A stretch of 62,574 nt of DNA from Chthonomonas sp. UBA2017. GTDB taxonomy: Bacteria; Armatimonadota; Fimbriimonadia; Fimbriimonadales; Fimbriimonadaceae. Positions 1 to 8,491 of the stretch are shown here, piece after piece. The position numbers and the translations under genes were made by a program. The stretch covers positions 1-62,574 of the forward strand of contig DDCB01000004.1 in NCBI GenBank assembly GCA_002335425.1, in the 5' to 3' direction. How positions within the stretch are numbered: the first letter of the stretch is position 1; each line of letters begins with the position of its first letter. Below the pieces are notes generated by a model. That model was not told the DNA's origin, did no database searches, and saw nothing but the letters and a program-made list of their open reading frames with translations.

Positions 1-1223
1 AACGAGACCGGGATCGAGGTCGGCAGGTTCGCGCCGGTGTTGTAAGCAGCCGTCAGCTGACCGAAGTCCACGGTGCCGGTCACGCTCGAAGCGCCTCCAG
101 TATCCGGCGTGAGTTCAACTCCTCGGAAGACTGTGAAGGTCGGAGCGGTTTGCAGCGTCACGAACGAGTTCGTGTTCGAAGTGTCGGTGATCACGTCGTC
201 AATATAGACCACGCTATTCACCGTGAGTTCACCCGTCACTGTGTAAAGTCGCACAATGCCCGGAGCGATGGTTTCGACGGCCAAGGTGCGGAACAACGTG
301 TTCGTGGGGTGTTGGATGCTGTACAGGTACGTCCAGACGCCCGAGATGAGCTTCCACTTTTGAATCCCTCGTCGCGAAACTGCCGTGCCCGAGTTTCGGT
401 CGTCGACGATGTAGATGGTGTCGTTGCCTTCCAGGTGGAAGTCATATTGGCTTGCGTTCAGATTCGTCGGAAGGAATTCCACTTCGAAGCCAGGGAGAAG
501 CGTCGGGACGGTTGCTACAGTCGGAAGACCCGTTCCGAAGGAGTTGACGCCTCGGAAGTTTCCAGAGCCGCTGGCCAAGTAGAGATCACCGTTGAAGATG
601 TTGACCTTTCGGGTGTTGGAGGGAACGTTGTTGATTTGAGTGCGGAAGGCCCCGCTCGCGGTGGGGTCCCCGTGGCTGACGTGCCAGGTTCCACCGGTGG
701 TCGCAGGGCTACTGTTGCCCGAGGTCCAATAAGCGGTTCCATCGACCGTGACGGCGTCCCGGAAGTTGTCTCCGTTGTATTGCGCGTCGAGGAAGGTCGT
801 CGTGTCGATCATTCCGCTGGAGAGCTCAATTCGGCCAATGACACGATTGACGGATGTGACAGCAGAGCTCGTCACTCCGGCTGTCCCGACGGCGGCGTCG
901 TACCCCGTGAAGGTCAGGTAGGCACCGTTGGTCGAGAGGTTGATATGTCCCACCGAAGTCGCGGTGCCGGATTGGGTTGCACGTCGATTGGCGCCCGAAA
1001 TAGCGGTCGGCAAAGCGAGTTGTTGGATTCGAGCACTCAGCGGGCTCTTATCAAATTCATTGACGAACTGCTCGGTTGCAGCAGATGTGACGCTGGCCGT
1101 TCGGTCGTCTGCGCCGACCTGGAGAACCAGAACTCGGTTTCCACCGATCGGGCCCGCAAATGCGGCCGTCGCGACCGCAGCGAAAGCGGTCAAAGCTAGA
1201 GTAGGGCGAAGGTTAAGTCTCAT
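1..1223 (-). CDS. Secreted protein, C-terminus outside window
   Basis: An open minus-strand frame runs from ATG at 1223 off the left edge without a stop, giving at least 407 residues. The start has an AAGGAG ribosome site about 9 bases upstream. The protein begins with a clear signal peptide (MRLNLRPTLALTAFAAVATA, ending AFAG) and then has a Ser/Thr/Gly/Asn-rich, beta-strand-like sequence with repeated short segments such as NIFNGDLYLASG, reminiscent of a surface beta-propeller. No family is recognised. A C-terminal anchor such as PEP-CTERM cannot be checked because that end is missing. Signal peptide and open frame are seen; the surface location is inferred. Confidence 0.75.
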   Translation of the reverse strand, partial: MRLNLRPTLALTAFAAVATAAFAGPIGGNRVLVLQVGADDRTASVTSAATEQFVNEFDKSPLSARIQQLALPTAISGANRRATQSGTATSVGHINLSTNGAYLTFTGYDAAVGTAGVTSSAVTSVNRVIGRIELSSGMIDTTTFLDAQYNGDNFRDAVTVDGTAYWTSGNSSPATTGGTWHVSHGDPTASGAFRTQINNVPSNTRKVNIFNGDLYLASGSGNFRGVNSFGTGLPTVATVPTLLPGFEVEFLPTNLNASQYDFHLEGNDTIYIVDDRNSGTAVSRRGIQKWKLISGVWTYLYSIQHPTNTLFRTLAVETIAPGIVRLYTVTGELTVNSVVYIDDVITDTSNTNSFVTLQTAPTFTVFRGVELTPDTGGASSVTGTVDFGQLTAAYNTGANLPTSIPVS

Positions 1224-1336
1224 TTTTAGGAACTCCTTGGAGCAAATTGGAACTGATCTGGAGAAGTCCAGTGCCTCTTCTCCCCGAGTTTGGCGACCTG
1301 TGAATCCCTAAGTCGCGGCCCAAGAATAGGAGTTTG

Positions 1337-2569
1337 TTAAGGCCCTGCAGAACCTGACAGAAGTACCAGGTCGGGGGTTGTTCCCGACTCATCGGTCTCA
1401 CCCGAATCGTCCCGGAGGTTTTCGCCGACCGAATACAGCTTGTAGTCCAAACCTTGGGTTCGATAGATGAGGGGTTCGCCTGAATAAGGATCGGTTCGGA
1501 TCGCCATCGAGAGTTCGCCCAGGTCGCGCGGAGAGCGCTGCTTGAGCTTGATCGAGCGTAAGACATACGCCTCGGCCAAAAGCAACCGGGTCCGGGCAGT
1601 GGTGAGGTCGTTTTGCGCCAACAGCGGCCGCGCGGTCCGGAAAAAGTGCCGAGCGAAGCGACGCCAAGGCCGAGTCTCGCCTTCGAAGGTTGGCATCTCT
1701 TGGCGTTGGGCTCGCGGCTGATCAAAGCCGGTTTGAAGAGCGCGCGTCTCGATCTCTGCTTCGCCGACCCACTTTTCAAAAAAGCCGATCCTCTCGGCGT
1801 CCTCGTTCTTGCGGGTGCGAATCCAGCCAATGGCTTCTCGGGCGTCGGTCCCCATCGCCGATTCGATCGCTTCCCAGTCGTCGGACTTGAGGGCATTCTG
1901 AACTGATTGGACGGCGGCCAGCATCATCTCTCTCTCGTGCGTGATCATGGTTTGCCAGTCCGGGCGTTGGCCGTGGAGCCGGGCGATGCCTTGGATCAGT
2001 CGGGTCAAATCGCCGGCACCCAATGAGCGGAGGGCCGGGGCGAGCGCATCGCGGGCTTCGTTGACGATGGTCAGCCCGAGTTGGGCATCCAGGGCCGACC
2101 CTGCTGTCAGGTCAAAGCCGAATCGCGTCGCGATCAAAAGGGTTTCGACGGCGGCAGTAGTTCGCCCGGATTCGAGCTGAGCTTCGATCTGCCAAGCGAG
2201 GGCTCGACCCAAGAGCCTCCACCCTCGGTGGTGGGGGGGTGGCCGAAGGGGGTCATAAACTCGAAACTCAAACCGACTCGGAATAGCCTCCACCGGTCGA
2301 AGAAGCTGGATCGCGGGTTGAAGCTTCCTCAGAGCCGCCTGCTTTTGGCCAGGGGTAAAGGAGACGCGCTGGACAAGCTCGGGCGCATCCGATTCGGCCC
2401 GTCGCGCGGCCCGGACATACCGGTCAAAAGTTCGTTGGGACCCCTCGGCGGGCTCATACGGTGGCTCCAATCGAGTGATCTCGGGCCAAACGGCCGGGGC
2501 CTTCGAGCCACAGCCGCCAAGCAGGCATCCCCATGCCAAGATTCCAATCCCGAGGGCCCAACCTCGCAT
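1337..2569 (-). CDS. Predicted lipoprotein of unknown function
   Basis: This 410-residue protein starts with a lipoprotein signal whose lipobox is LGGC at residues 17-20, so it is probably membrane-anchored outside the cytoplasm. The body is largely helical and rich in Arg, Glu and Ala. The C-terminus carries the pattern DPYSGEPLIYR, then YSVGENLRDDSG, which resembles the tail of secreted proteins in Planctomycetes and related phyla. No enzymatic motif is visible. It is divergent from the nucleotidyltransferase gene, and its stop lies 113 bases upstream of the secreted protein at the window edge. Confidence 0.75.
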   Translation of the reverse strand: MRGWALGIGILAWGCLLGGCGSKAPAVWPEITRLEPPYEPAEGSQRTFDRYVRAARRAESDAPELVQRVSFTPGQKQAALRKLQPAIQLLRPVEAIPSRFEFRVYDPLRPPPHHRGWRLLGRALAWQIEAQLESGRTTAAVETLLIATRFGFDLTAGSALDAQLGLTIVNEARDALAPALRSLGAGDLTRLIQGIARLHGQRPDWQTMITHEREMMLAAVQSVQNALKSDDWEAIESAMGTDAREAIGWIRTRKNEDAERIGFFEKWVGEAEIETRALQTGFDQPRAQRQEMPTFEGETRPWRRFARHFFRTARPLLAQNDLTTARTRLLLAEAYVLRSIKLKQRSPRDLGELSMAIRTDPYSGEPLIYRTQGLDYKLYSVGENLRDDSGETDESGTTPDLVLLSGSAGP

Positions 2570-2582
2570 ATTGGCTAGGGTA
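2570..2582 (-). promoter_or_regulatory. Putative leaderless -10 box of the lipoprotein gene
   Basis: On the minus strand TACCCT (2577-2582) is followed by 7 bases and then the ATG at 2569, so transcription would begin at or next to the start codon. No convincing -35 or ribosome site is present. It is one of six similar arrangements in the window. Confidence 0.4.
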
Positions 2583-2646
2583 CCTCTTGCTGTGCTAACC
2601 TATCGCAACGCGGCCCAGCTGCCGCTGAAACAGGAACCCCCTCACG

Positions 2647-3585
2647 ATGAAAGGTGTCATTCTTGCGGCCGGTAAAGGCTCTCGACTCTATCCCGTCACT
2701 CACCACATTCCGAAGCCCTTGCTGCCTTTGGCGAATCGAATCACACTCGCCTACGCCTTTGACAAGCTCAAGGAGATCGGCATTCGGGAGATCGCGCTCG
2801 TCGTCGGCGAAAATGAGCCCCTCATGCGCGAAAGACTGGGCGACGGGAGTGAGTTCGGAATTGAGTTAACGTACGTCCGGCAACCCGAACCCAAAGGATT
2901 GGCCCACGCAGTGAGCTTTGCCGGTGACTTTGTGAACCGAGAGCCGTTCGTGCTTTACCTGGGGGATGCGATCTACGCTGATCCCCTGCCGCCCTTCGAG
3001 GAGAAGTTTCGAAGCTCCGGATGCGCCAACCTCAATGTGGTGAAGTGGGTCGAAGACCCGTCCCGATTTGGGGTGGCGAACCTGGACGGCGACCGCATCC
3101 TGCGCCTGGTCGAAAAACCCGCCCAGCCCGAAAGCAACATGGCGATGGCGGGCCTTTACTTCTTTGGGCCTCAGTTGTGGGATCTTTTGCCCAACCTTCA
3201 GCCAAGCGCCCGGGGCGAATACGAGATCACCGATGCGATTCAACTTTTGATCGACGCAGGGCACCTCGTTTTGGCTAAAGAGCATCCCGGGGAGTGGTTT
3301 GACACCGGCACGTTGGATTCGTTCCTTCAGACGAGCCGATACCTTTGTGGCGAGGACGTCCGATTGGCAGCAGATGCGAAGGTGCAAGGCACCGTTTCCG
3401 GGCACTTGGTCGTTGGCGAGGGAGCCGAGGTTGAGGCGACGAGCCTTGAAAATGTCGTCGTGTTGCCGGGCGCGCGAGTTCGGGTCCAGGGGTCGATTCG
3501 CGATGCGATCCTGGGGGGCGAAGTCGAGGTTTCCGGCGACGTTCGGCGTCAGGTGATCTGGGGCGGCGAATCGATCTCTTATTAA
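2647..3585 (+). CDS. Sugar-1-phosphate nucleotidyltransferase (RmlA/GlmU-like)
   Basis: The 312-residue protein starts with the nucleotidyltransferase signature LAAGKGSRLYPVT followed by PKPLLPLANR, where the GxGxR loop and the PKP lysine bind the nucleotide triphosphate. A metal-binding aspartate is visible in YLGDAIY, and EYEITDAIQ matches the conserved sugar-site segment. Residues after about 230 are Val/Gly-rich short repeats resembling a left-handed beta-helix. Family knowledge suggests transfer of a nucleotide to glucose-1-phosphate or a similar sugar for cell-surface polysaccharide. The exact sugar and nucleotide cannot be read from sequence. It is a single gene convergent with cheX, from which a hairpin separates it. 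Confidence 0.88.
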   Translation: MKGVILAAGKGSRLYPVTHHIPKPLLPLANRITLAYAFDKLKEIGIREIALVVGENEPLMRERLGDGSEFGIELTYVRQPEPKGLAHAVSFAGDFVNREPFVLYLGDAIYADPLPPFEEKFRSSGCANLNVVKWVEDPSRFGVANLDGDRILRLVEKPAQPESNMAMAGLYFFGPQLWDLLPNLQPSARGEYEITDAIQLLIDAGHLVLAKEHPGEWFDTGTLDSFLQTSRYLCGEDVRLAADAKVQGTVSGHLVVGEGAEVEATSLENVVVLPGARVRVQGSIRDAILGGEVEVSGDVRRQVIWGGESISY

Positions 3586-3594
3586 TTGTAAAAA

Positions 3595-3627
3595 GCAGCC
3601 CGATCCTTTTTAAGAGGATCAGGCTGC
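3595..3627. terminator. Bidirectional terminator hairpin
   Basis: GCAGCCCGATCC (3595-3606) pairs with GGATCAGGCTGC (3616-3627) with one mismatch across a 9-base loop. An A run before it and T-rich loop bases suit termination of both converging transcripts, the nucleotidyltransferase from the left and the che operon from the right. Confidence 0.7.
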
Positions 3628-3647
3628 ATGCTGTCTAAGAGGGATCC

Positions 3648-4130
3648 CTAAGCGGCTTTTGCCGTGAGCCTTTCTTTCAAACTCACGTTTACCTCAAACG
3701 CGCCCATCTCGGCGAGTTTGAGAGGGATCACGAGCGCGGGCACGTCGAGCGTGCTGATGCGAACATTCGTCCCTCGAACAATCGTCGGTGGCGTGATGTC
3801 ACATCGATACCCAGCATCGGCCAAAACCGAGATACTGTTCCCGCAAATCATATTGCCCAATTCTCCGATAGCGCTGGCCGCTAATTGATCAAAAGTCACC
3901 ACAGTCGTCCCCAACATTTTCGAGGCAATTTTATCAGCGGTCACAATGGACATTCCAAAGAGTACTTGGCCGACGATCTGCCCGGTCACCCCAAAGACGA
4001 TGTTGACCTGTTGAGTCGTAAAGCACTCGGGCCGAGCGCTGAGCTGACCTCGCTCGGGCTCCAACTGAAGGAGCTGTTTCATGACCGAGGTGGTGGCCTC
4101 GATAAACGGATTCACATACTCGACTTTCAT
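3648..4130 (-). CDS. cheX: CheX-like CheY-P phosphatase
   Basis: This 160-residue protein matches CheX, a phosphatase of the CheC/CheX/FliY family that dephosphorylates CheY-P. It has a single active-site motif of the ExxN type in AIGELGNMICGN, followed by the segment VLADAGYRCDITPPTIVRG typical of the family. CheX normally acts as a cytoplasmic dimer. The gene is last in the seven-gene minus-strand chemotaxis operon, 22 bases after cheY, and ends just before a terminator hairpin. The pairing with cheY fits a role in signal termination. Confidence 0.88.
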   Translation of the reverse strand: MKVEYVNPFIEATTSVMKQLLQLEPERGQLSARPECFTTQQVNIVFGVTGQIVGQVLFGMSIVTADKIASKMLGTTVVTFDQLAASAIGELGNMICGNSISVLADAGYRCDITPPTIVRGTNVRISTLDVPALVIPLKLAEMGAFEVNVSLKERLTAKAA

Positions 4131-4152
4131 AGTGCTTGGATGACTCGTGACG

Positions 4153-4518
4153 TTAGGCAGCCAGGGCCTTGTTGACGGCCTCTAAGACTCGGTCTGGTTG
4201 AAAAGGTTTGACGATAAAGTCCTTGGCACCGGCTTGGATCGCTTCAACAACCATGTTCTTTTGGCCCATGGCCGTACACATGACTACCGTCGCCGAAGGA
4301 TCGGATGCCCGAATCTCCTTGAGCGCACTGATTCCGTCCATTTCCGGCATCGTAATGTCCATCGTGACGAGGTCAGGTTTCAGCTGCTTGTAAAGCTGAA
4401 CCGACTCCGAACCGTTGCTGGCTTCCCCCACGACTTCATAGCCATTTTGAGTCAAGATATTCTTCAAAGTAACGCGCATGAAGAGCGCGTCGTCCGTGAT
4501 CAAGATGCGTTTTGCCAT
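4153..4518 (-). CDS. cheY: CheY-type response regulator
   Basis: A stand-alone receiver domain of 121 residues. The acidic pair D9-D10, phosphoacceptor D54 (in VTMDITMPEMDG), the conserved Thr in MCTAMG and the Lys in VKPFQ are all present, so it should be phosphorylated by a CheA-type kinase. It overlaps the end of cheR by 19 bases, implying translational coupling. No output domain is present, which fits a CheY that binds a motility switch. The cognate kinase is not in this window. Confidence 0.92.
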   Translation of the reverse strand: MAKRILITDDALFMRVTLKNILTQNGYEVVGEASNGSESVQLYKQLKPDLVTMDITMPEMDGISALKEIRASDPSATVVMCTAMGQKNMVVEAIQAGAKDFIVKPFQPDRVLEAVNKALAA

Positions 4519-5312
4519 TGTTGTGCCCCCGAGATTGGTTTTCGATAAAAGAAGGGAAGAGCAGACTCTAACCCCAAGTTTCGATGATTGTAAATTCGCT
4601 CTGTACTGCCCACGAGGAGATAACCCCCCGGTTTGAGTGATTCCATAAATCGAGCGTAAAGTTGTTCTTTAGCCTTGTCCGTAAAATAGATGACAACGTT
4701 TCGGCAAAGAATGAGATCGAATTGAGAGTCAAACTGATCCGATAAGAGATTTCCTTTTCGAAACGTGAGATACCGCTTGATCTCTTCTTTCGCATGCCAA
4801 GTCTCCCCCTGAGGATCAAAGTAGGTTCGTCGATACTCAACAGGAACCGCCTTCATATCGGCTTGCGAAAAATGCCCTCGCTGCGCCTGTTCCAGGGCCG
4901 ACTGATCGATGTCGGTTCCAATGATTTGGTGCGTCCCAGGAAAATGTGCATGAAGCAAAACAGCCAGCGAGTGGGCTTCGGCCCCATAACTGCAACCTGC
5001 ACTCCAAATTTTAAGTCGCGAAGAACGCTGCAACAGTTCCGGCAGAACGGTTTCTCTTAAGTCTTTCCAGCGCTCCGGATTTCGAAAGAGTTCGCTCACG
5101 TTGATGGCCAGCTTATCCAAGAACCACTGCAGTGATTCCGGATTCGAGCCGATATCTTTCCAGAACTGAGCCAATGTGGCCGCTCCGCGGTTTTCCATCA
5201 TCGACACAATTCGCCGCTGAATTTGATTCGCTTTGTAATCGTCCAAGTCGAGCCCGGCCTTGCTGCGGAGCTGACTGTAAAACTGGGACCATTCCAAGGG
5301 GCTAGGCAGCAT
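4500..5312 (-). CDS. cheR: Chemotaxis receptor methyltransferase CheR
   Basis: The 270-residue protein has the helical CheR N-terminal domain followed by a Rossmann-type methyltransferase domain. The SAM-binding loop reads SAGCSYGAEAHSLA; most CheR proteins have an acidic pair (SxGEE) here, so this is a slight variant. The later motif LILCRNVVIYF is the standard CheR signature. It would methylate glutamates on chemoreceptors with S-adenosylmethionine, opposing CheB. The gene overlaps cheB by 11 bases and cheY by 19. No receptor gene lies in the window. Confidence 0.92.
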   Translation of the reverse strand: MLPSPLEWSQFYSQLRSKAGLDLDDYKANQIQRRIVSMMENRGAATLAQFWKDIGSNPESLQWFLDKLAINVSELFRNPERWKDLRETVLPELLQRSSRLKIWSAGCSYGAEAHSLAVLLHAHFPGTHQIIGTDIDQSALEQAQRGHFSQADMKAVPVEYRRTYFDPQGETWHAKEEIKRYLTFRKGNLLSDQFDSQFDLILCRNVVIYFTDKAKEQLYARFMESLKPGGYLLVGSTERIYNHRNLGLESALPFFYRKPISGAQQWQNAS

Positions 5313-6321
5313 GGGTTTTCTTCCTCCCCAGCGAGGCTACGATCGCCGCGGCGAGCTCGTCGAGCGGAAATTCAGCATCTATTCCTCCCGCTTCCTTGGC
5401 TGCTCTTGGCATCCCATAGATGGTCGAAGTCGCTTCGTCTTGACCTAAGGTTCGTGCTCCCATTCGTTTGAGTTGCGCCGCCCCGTCCGCACCGTCTCGG
5501 CCCATCCCCGTCATCACAACGGCGATGGTGTTCGCTCCATAGTGGTCGGCGACGCTGGCAAAGAGGTAGTCGGCGGCCGGACGAACTCCATGGAGTGTGG
5601 CCCGCTCGTCCAAAACGATCTTTCGCCCTTCGCCCAAGGTCATGTGAAAGCCTCCCGGAGCCAAGTAGGCCTGACCCACGGTGATCGGGTCGCCCGCTTT
5701 GGCCTCGACACAAGGCACAGTCCCGAGCGAGTTGAGTCGGGCGGCGAAGCTGGTTGTGAACCCGGGCGGCATGTGCTGGACCACGAGGATCGGCGCCGGA
5801 AACACGGGTGGCAGGCATGACCAGAGGGTTGAAAGCGCCTTGGGGCCGCCGGTTGAGCTGGCGATCACGACCACGCGATCGCCTTCGGCCTTTGCTGTCA
5901 GGAGCCGGGGCTGCTTTCGCAAAGGCGAACCCAGCTTGGCGACGCTGACCTCTTTGAGCCGTTCGAGGAAATCCTGTCGCTGGGGACCCAGCGATCCTCC
6001 GGATTTCGTCACGAAGTCCACCGCGCCGAGCTCGAGAGCTTGGAGCGTGGCGGTCGCGCCTTGGGTCGTCAGCGAACTGGCCATCAGGACCCGGGTCGGA
6101 CATTCCCGCATGATCTGTCCGAGCGCGCTGAGTCCGTCGCGCTTGGGCATTTCGATATCCATCGACATGACATCTGGGCGAAGTCGATGAGCCAATTCGA
6201 CCGCCTCTTCGCCGTTCGTCGCGGTCCCGACCAGTTCGAAATCGGGGTGAGACTGAATCCAGTCGCTCAAAATTCGGCGGATAAACGCCGAATCATCCAC
6301 AATCACAACCCGAGTTTTCAC
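5302..6321 (-). CDS. cheB: Chemotaxis methylesterase/deamidase CheB
   Basis: CheB of 339 residues with an N-terminal receiver (D9-D10, phosphoacceptor D55 in SMDIEMP) and a C-terminal methylesterase domain. The catalytic serine lies in ASSTGGPKAL, the histidine in VVQHMPPGFT and the aspartate in MTGMGRDGADG. It removes methyl groups from receptors and may deamidate glutamines. The start is GTG at 6321, giving a GTGA overlap with the stop of the upstream HDOD gene. The domain between receiver and esterase has normal spacing. Confidence 0.94.
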   Translation of the reverse strand: MKTRVVIVDDSAFIRRILSDWIQSHPDFELVGTATNGEEAVELAHRLRPDVMSMDIEMPKRDGLSALGQIMRECPTRVLMASSLTTQGATATLQALELGAVDFVTKSGGSLGPQRQDFLERLKEVSVAKLGSPLRKQPRLLTAKAEGDRVVVIASSTGGPKALSTLWSCLPPVFPAPILVVQHMPPGFTTSFAARLNSLGTVPCVEAKAGDPITVGQAYLAPGGFHMTLGEGRKIVLDERATLHGVRPAADYLFASVADHYGANTIAVVMTGMGRDGADGAAQLKRMGARTLGQDEATSTIYGMPRAAKEAGGIDAEFPLDELAAAIVASLGRKKTHAA

Positions 6322-7178
6322 GCGACGCTCAGCTCCTGGAAGAGAGAATCGTAAGCGTGATAGGAGTGCACGAAGGCATCCATGATGGCATCCAGGTCGG
6401 TAAAGCTCAGGCCCAGTCGATCGAGAGAATCTTCGTCGAATTCATAGTGCAGACCATCGCCGCCCAGTCCGAACCCCATCGTCATCGTGAGATAGTCTCC
6501 AACATGCACGCAGTCTACAAAAGTATTCTTTACCGGGCTCTCACTCGGCGCATGATGATAACGGATGGCGAGCGCCAGAGTGTCGGGAATGTTCCACGAC
6601 TTAGCTAAGTGATAACCGACTTCGGTATGATCAAATCCGAGAACGCGCTTCTCCGCAAGATTGAATGGCAAACTTTCCCGCTCAGCCACCGAGACGATGA
6701 CGTTAAATCTTTTCTCAAGCCAGACGCTCAGTGCGACTTTCCCCAGATCGTGAAGGAGCCCTGCCGTAAACGCGGTGTCGTCGTTCTTGATTCGTGCTCT
6801 TTGGGCAATCAGCTGGGCCCCCACTGCGGTTCCAAAGGAGTGCGTCCACATTGCACGCGGCTCTAGGCTATAACCGGTCAGCGCTTTGCTCATCCAAGGA
6901 TAAGTTGCGGCGACCATGGCTAGATTACGGACGCACCGCATCCCAAGGACGACCACCGCCTCCTGCAGGTCGACAATCTCTCTTGAAAGTCCGTAGTATG
7001 CGCTGTTCGAAAGTCGCAGAACTTTTGCGGTGAGGGACTGATCCGTCGAGATCGTACTTGCGACCGTACTCGCCGTACATGAACTTAAATCCGCTTCTTG
7101 AATCACCCGAAGGGCCGCCGCCGGAATCGTCGGGAGGTCCGTCGTTTTTTGTAAGATGTCCTCAATCGTCATGGCCAT
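6318..7178 (-). CDS. HDOD-domain signalling protein
   Basis: A 286-residue protein made up almost entirely of an HDOD domain, a catalytically degenerate relative of HD phosphohydrolases. Typical segments include the N-terminal LPTIPAAALRVIQEADL, the SLTAKVLRLSNSAYYG helix and HDLGKVALSVWLEK. HDOD proteins act in signalling and surface-motility control in several bacteria, but the biochemical role is generally unclear. Here the gene lies between cheD and cheB, with a GTGA overlap to cheB, so it probably acts in the same pathway. A second HDOD gene lies at 22868-23800. Confidence 0.85.
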   Translation of the reverse strand: MAMTIEDILQKTTDLPTIPAAALRVIQEADLSSCTASTVASTISTDQSLTAKVLRLSNSAYYGLSREIVDLQEAVVVLGMRCVRNLAMVAATYPWMSKALTGYSLEPRAMWTHSFGTAVGAQLIAQRARIKNDDTAFTAGLLHDLGKVALSVWLEKRFNVIVSVAERESLPFNLAEKRVLGFDHTEVGYHLAKSWNIPDTLALAIRYHHAPSESPVKNTFVDCVHVGDYLTMTMGFGLGGDGLHYEFDEDSLDRLGLSFTDLDAIMDAFVHSYHAYDSLFQELSVA

Positions 7179-7200
7179 GATGTTCGTCTTTCCTTCGGAA

Positions 7201-7707
7201 TTAGGAGCCTTTCAAATTGCACAAAGTACTCTCACCCTTTTGGACAGTTCGGACCTTAAAGTCTCCTGAGTCCATTGAGTAAGTGACGGTGCGTCCCACC
7301 GTGCCGCCAACATCTGAGGAGATGACCTTGAGGCCGCTCGATTGAAGCCACTCAGCGACGGCTTGAGAATTGCGTAGTCCAACATCCAACTTCGAAGAAT
7401 TCTCTCCGAACTTAAAGACTTGCGCACCTCCCGCGTAGGCGACTTTCATGCGGCTCTTTTGCGCCCCTTTCTTCTCGAGTAAGCTGATCAGGGTCGGCAA
7501 GGCTGAATCGGCGAACTTCCCAGGTTTATCATTGACCGAATTGGGGAACGTCGCCGGCAACATGATGTGAGCCATTCCGGCCACATTCGCTTGAGGATCC
7601 ACAATACAAACTCCGATGCAACTTCCGAGGCCTAAGCAAACCAACTGACCCTTGGAATCGATCACTTGAATATCGGCCATGCCGACCATCGTCTGTTCCG
7701 TCACCAT
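7201..7707 (-). CDS. cheD: Chemoreceptor glutamine deamidase CheD
   Basis: CheD of 168 residues. The catalytic cysteine is in LGSCIGVCIVD and the histidine in MAHIMLP, with the later AGGAQVF segment also typical. Family knowledge: CheD deamidates receptor glutamines and, in Bacillus and Thermotoga, binds CheC and boosts its phosphatase activity. The immediate neighbour cheC supports that partnership; the two genes share one base at a TAATG junction, so they are probably translated together. Confidence 0.93.
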   Translation of the reverse strand: MVTEQTMVGMADIQVIDSKGQLVCLGLGSCIGVCIVDPQANVAGMAHIMLPATFPNSVNDKPGKFADSALPTLISLLEKKGAQKSRMKVAYAGGAQVFKFGENSSKLDVGLRNSQAVAEWLQSSGLKVISSDVGGTVGRTVTYSMDSGDFKVRTVQKGESTLCNLKGS

Positions 7708-8333
7708 TAGGCAGCCTCCGCAAGTCCCAGAGCGGAGAGCATTTTTTCAATACTTTCTATCGTGGGTAGACAGACAAAGACGCCTTGAATCTCGTCCGTC
7801 GAGCATTCGAGCCGAGTCTCAATCGCGAGTGCGGTGGATTGGCTGAGGGCGGCTTCGGTCGCCAAGGTGCTCAGGATGGCGTAGCTCATTTCCGCCGCCA
7901 CAAGCGGGGGAGTCGCATGCATCTGCATTTGGGTCATGTCGGCCAAGGCGTTCAGGAAGCTCGAATTGAGCATGTTCCCGATCTCAAGCATCGCCGAGGC
8001 TTCGAGCTCTCCAATGTCGGCGACGGATTCCGGGGCCTGGCCGAGAAGCATGTTCCAAAGCCGTTTCGCGCTCTCCCAAGGGAACAGAAACGCAATATGA
8101 CCCTCGACCTGACCCGCGATCGGCATATATACCGCCACAGTGGGGACTTCGTCGCCGCCCAGTAAGAGGGGGACCTGATCCGAAGGCAAAAACTCGACGC
8201 GGGGAATCGTCATGTTAAAAGGCTGTCCCGTGACTTCCGACAAGGCGGTCATGGCATTGCCGAGTCCAATGTTGGCCATCTCGTAAATCGCAGAAAGCTG
8301 AACTTCCCCAAAATTTCTTGGTGTGCTTGGCAT
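7707..8333 (-). CDS. cheC: CheY-P phosphatase CheC
   Basis: The 208-residue protein has both ExxN phosphatase motifs of CheC: IYEMANIGLGNAMTAL near residue 20 and MLEIGNMLNSSFLNAL near residue 120. It dephosphorylates CheY-P and interacts with CheD. It is the first gene of the che operon, with AGGGTGA as a possible ribosome site upstream of ATG at 8333. The 158 bases upstream (8334-8491) hold a small imperfect hairpin but no promoter I can define. Having CheC and CheX in one operon gives two CheY-P phosphatases. Confidence 0.92.
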   Translation of the reverse strand: MPSTPRNFGEVQLSAIYEMANIGLGNAMTALSEVTGQPFNMTIPRVEFLPSDQVPLLLGGDEVPTVAVYMPIAGQVEGHIAFLFPWESAKRLWNMLLGQAPESVADIGELEASAMLEIGNMLNSSFLNALADMTQMQMHATPPLVAAEMSYAILSTLATEAALSQSTALAIETRLECSTDEIQGVFVCLPTIESIEKMLSALGLAEAA

Positions 8334-8491
8334 AATTAGGTCACCCTCGCTGGATATTCTCGGGCCGTTCTTGCCCCGAAAACAGGGCCAAAGCCCTCAT
8401 TCTCCCAACACTTCTAGGGGTTCCACTTCAGGGCTCAAAAAGGCTCAGTAAGAATGCTGGGAAAGCCCGTAAGCACACGAGGAGCCGGCGA

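Noticed and set aside
150..1199. 349-codon plus-strand frame at the left edge
   Set aside because: The opposite strand holds a frame with a signal peptide, a ribosome site and typical secreted-protein composition.
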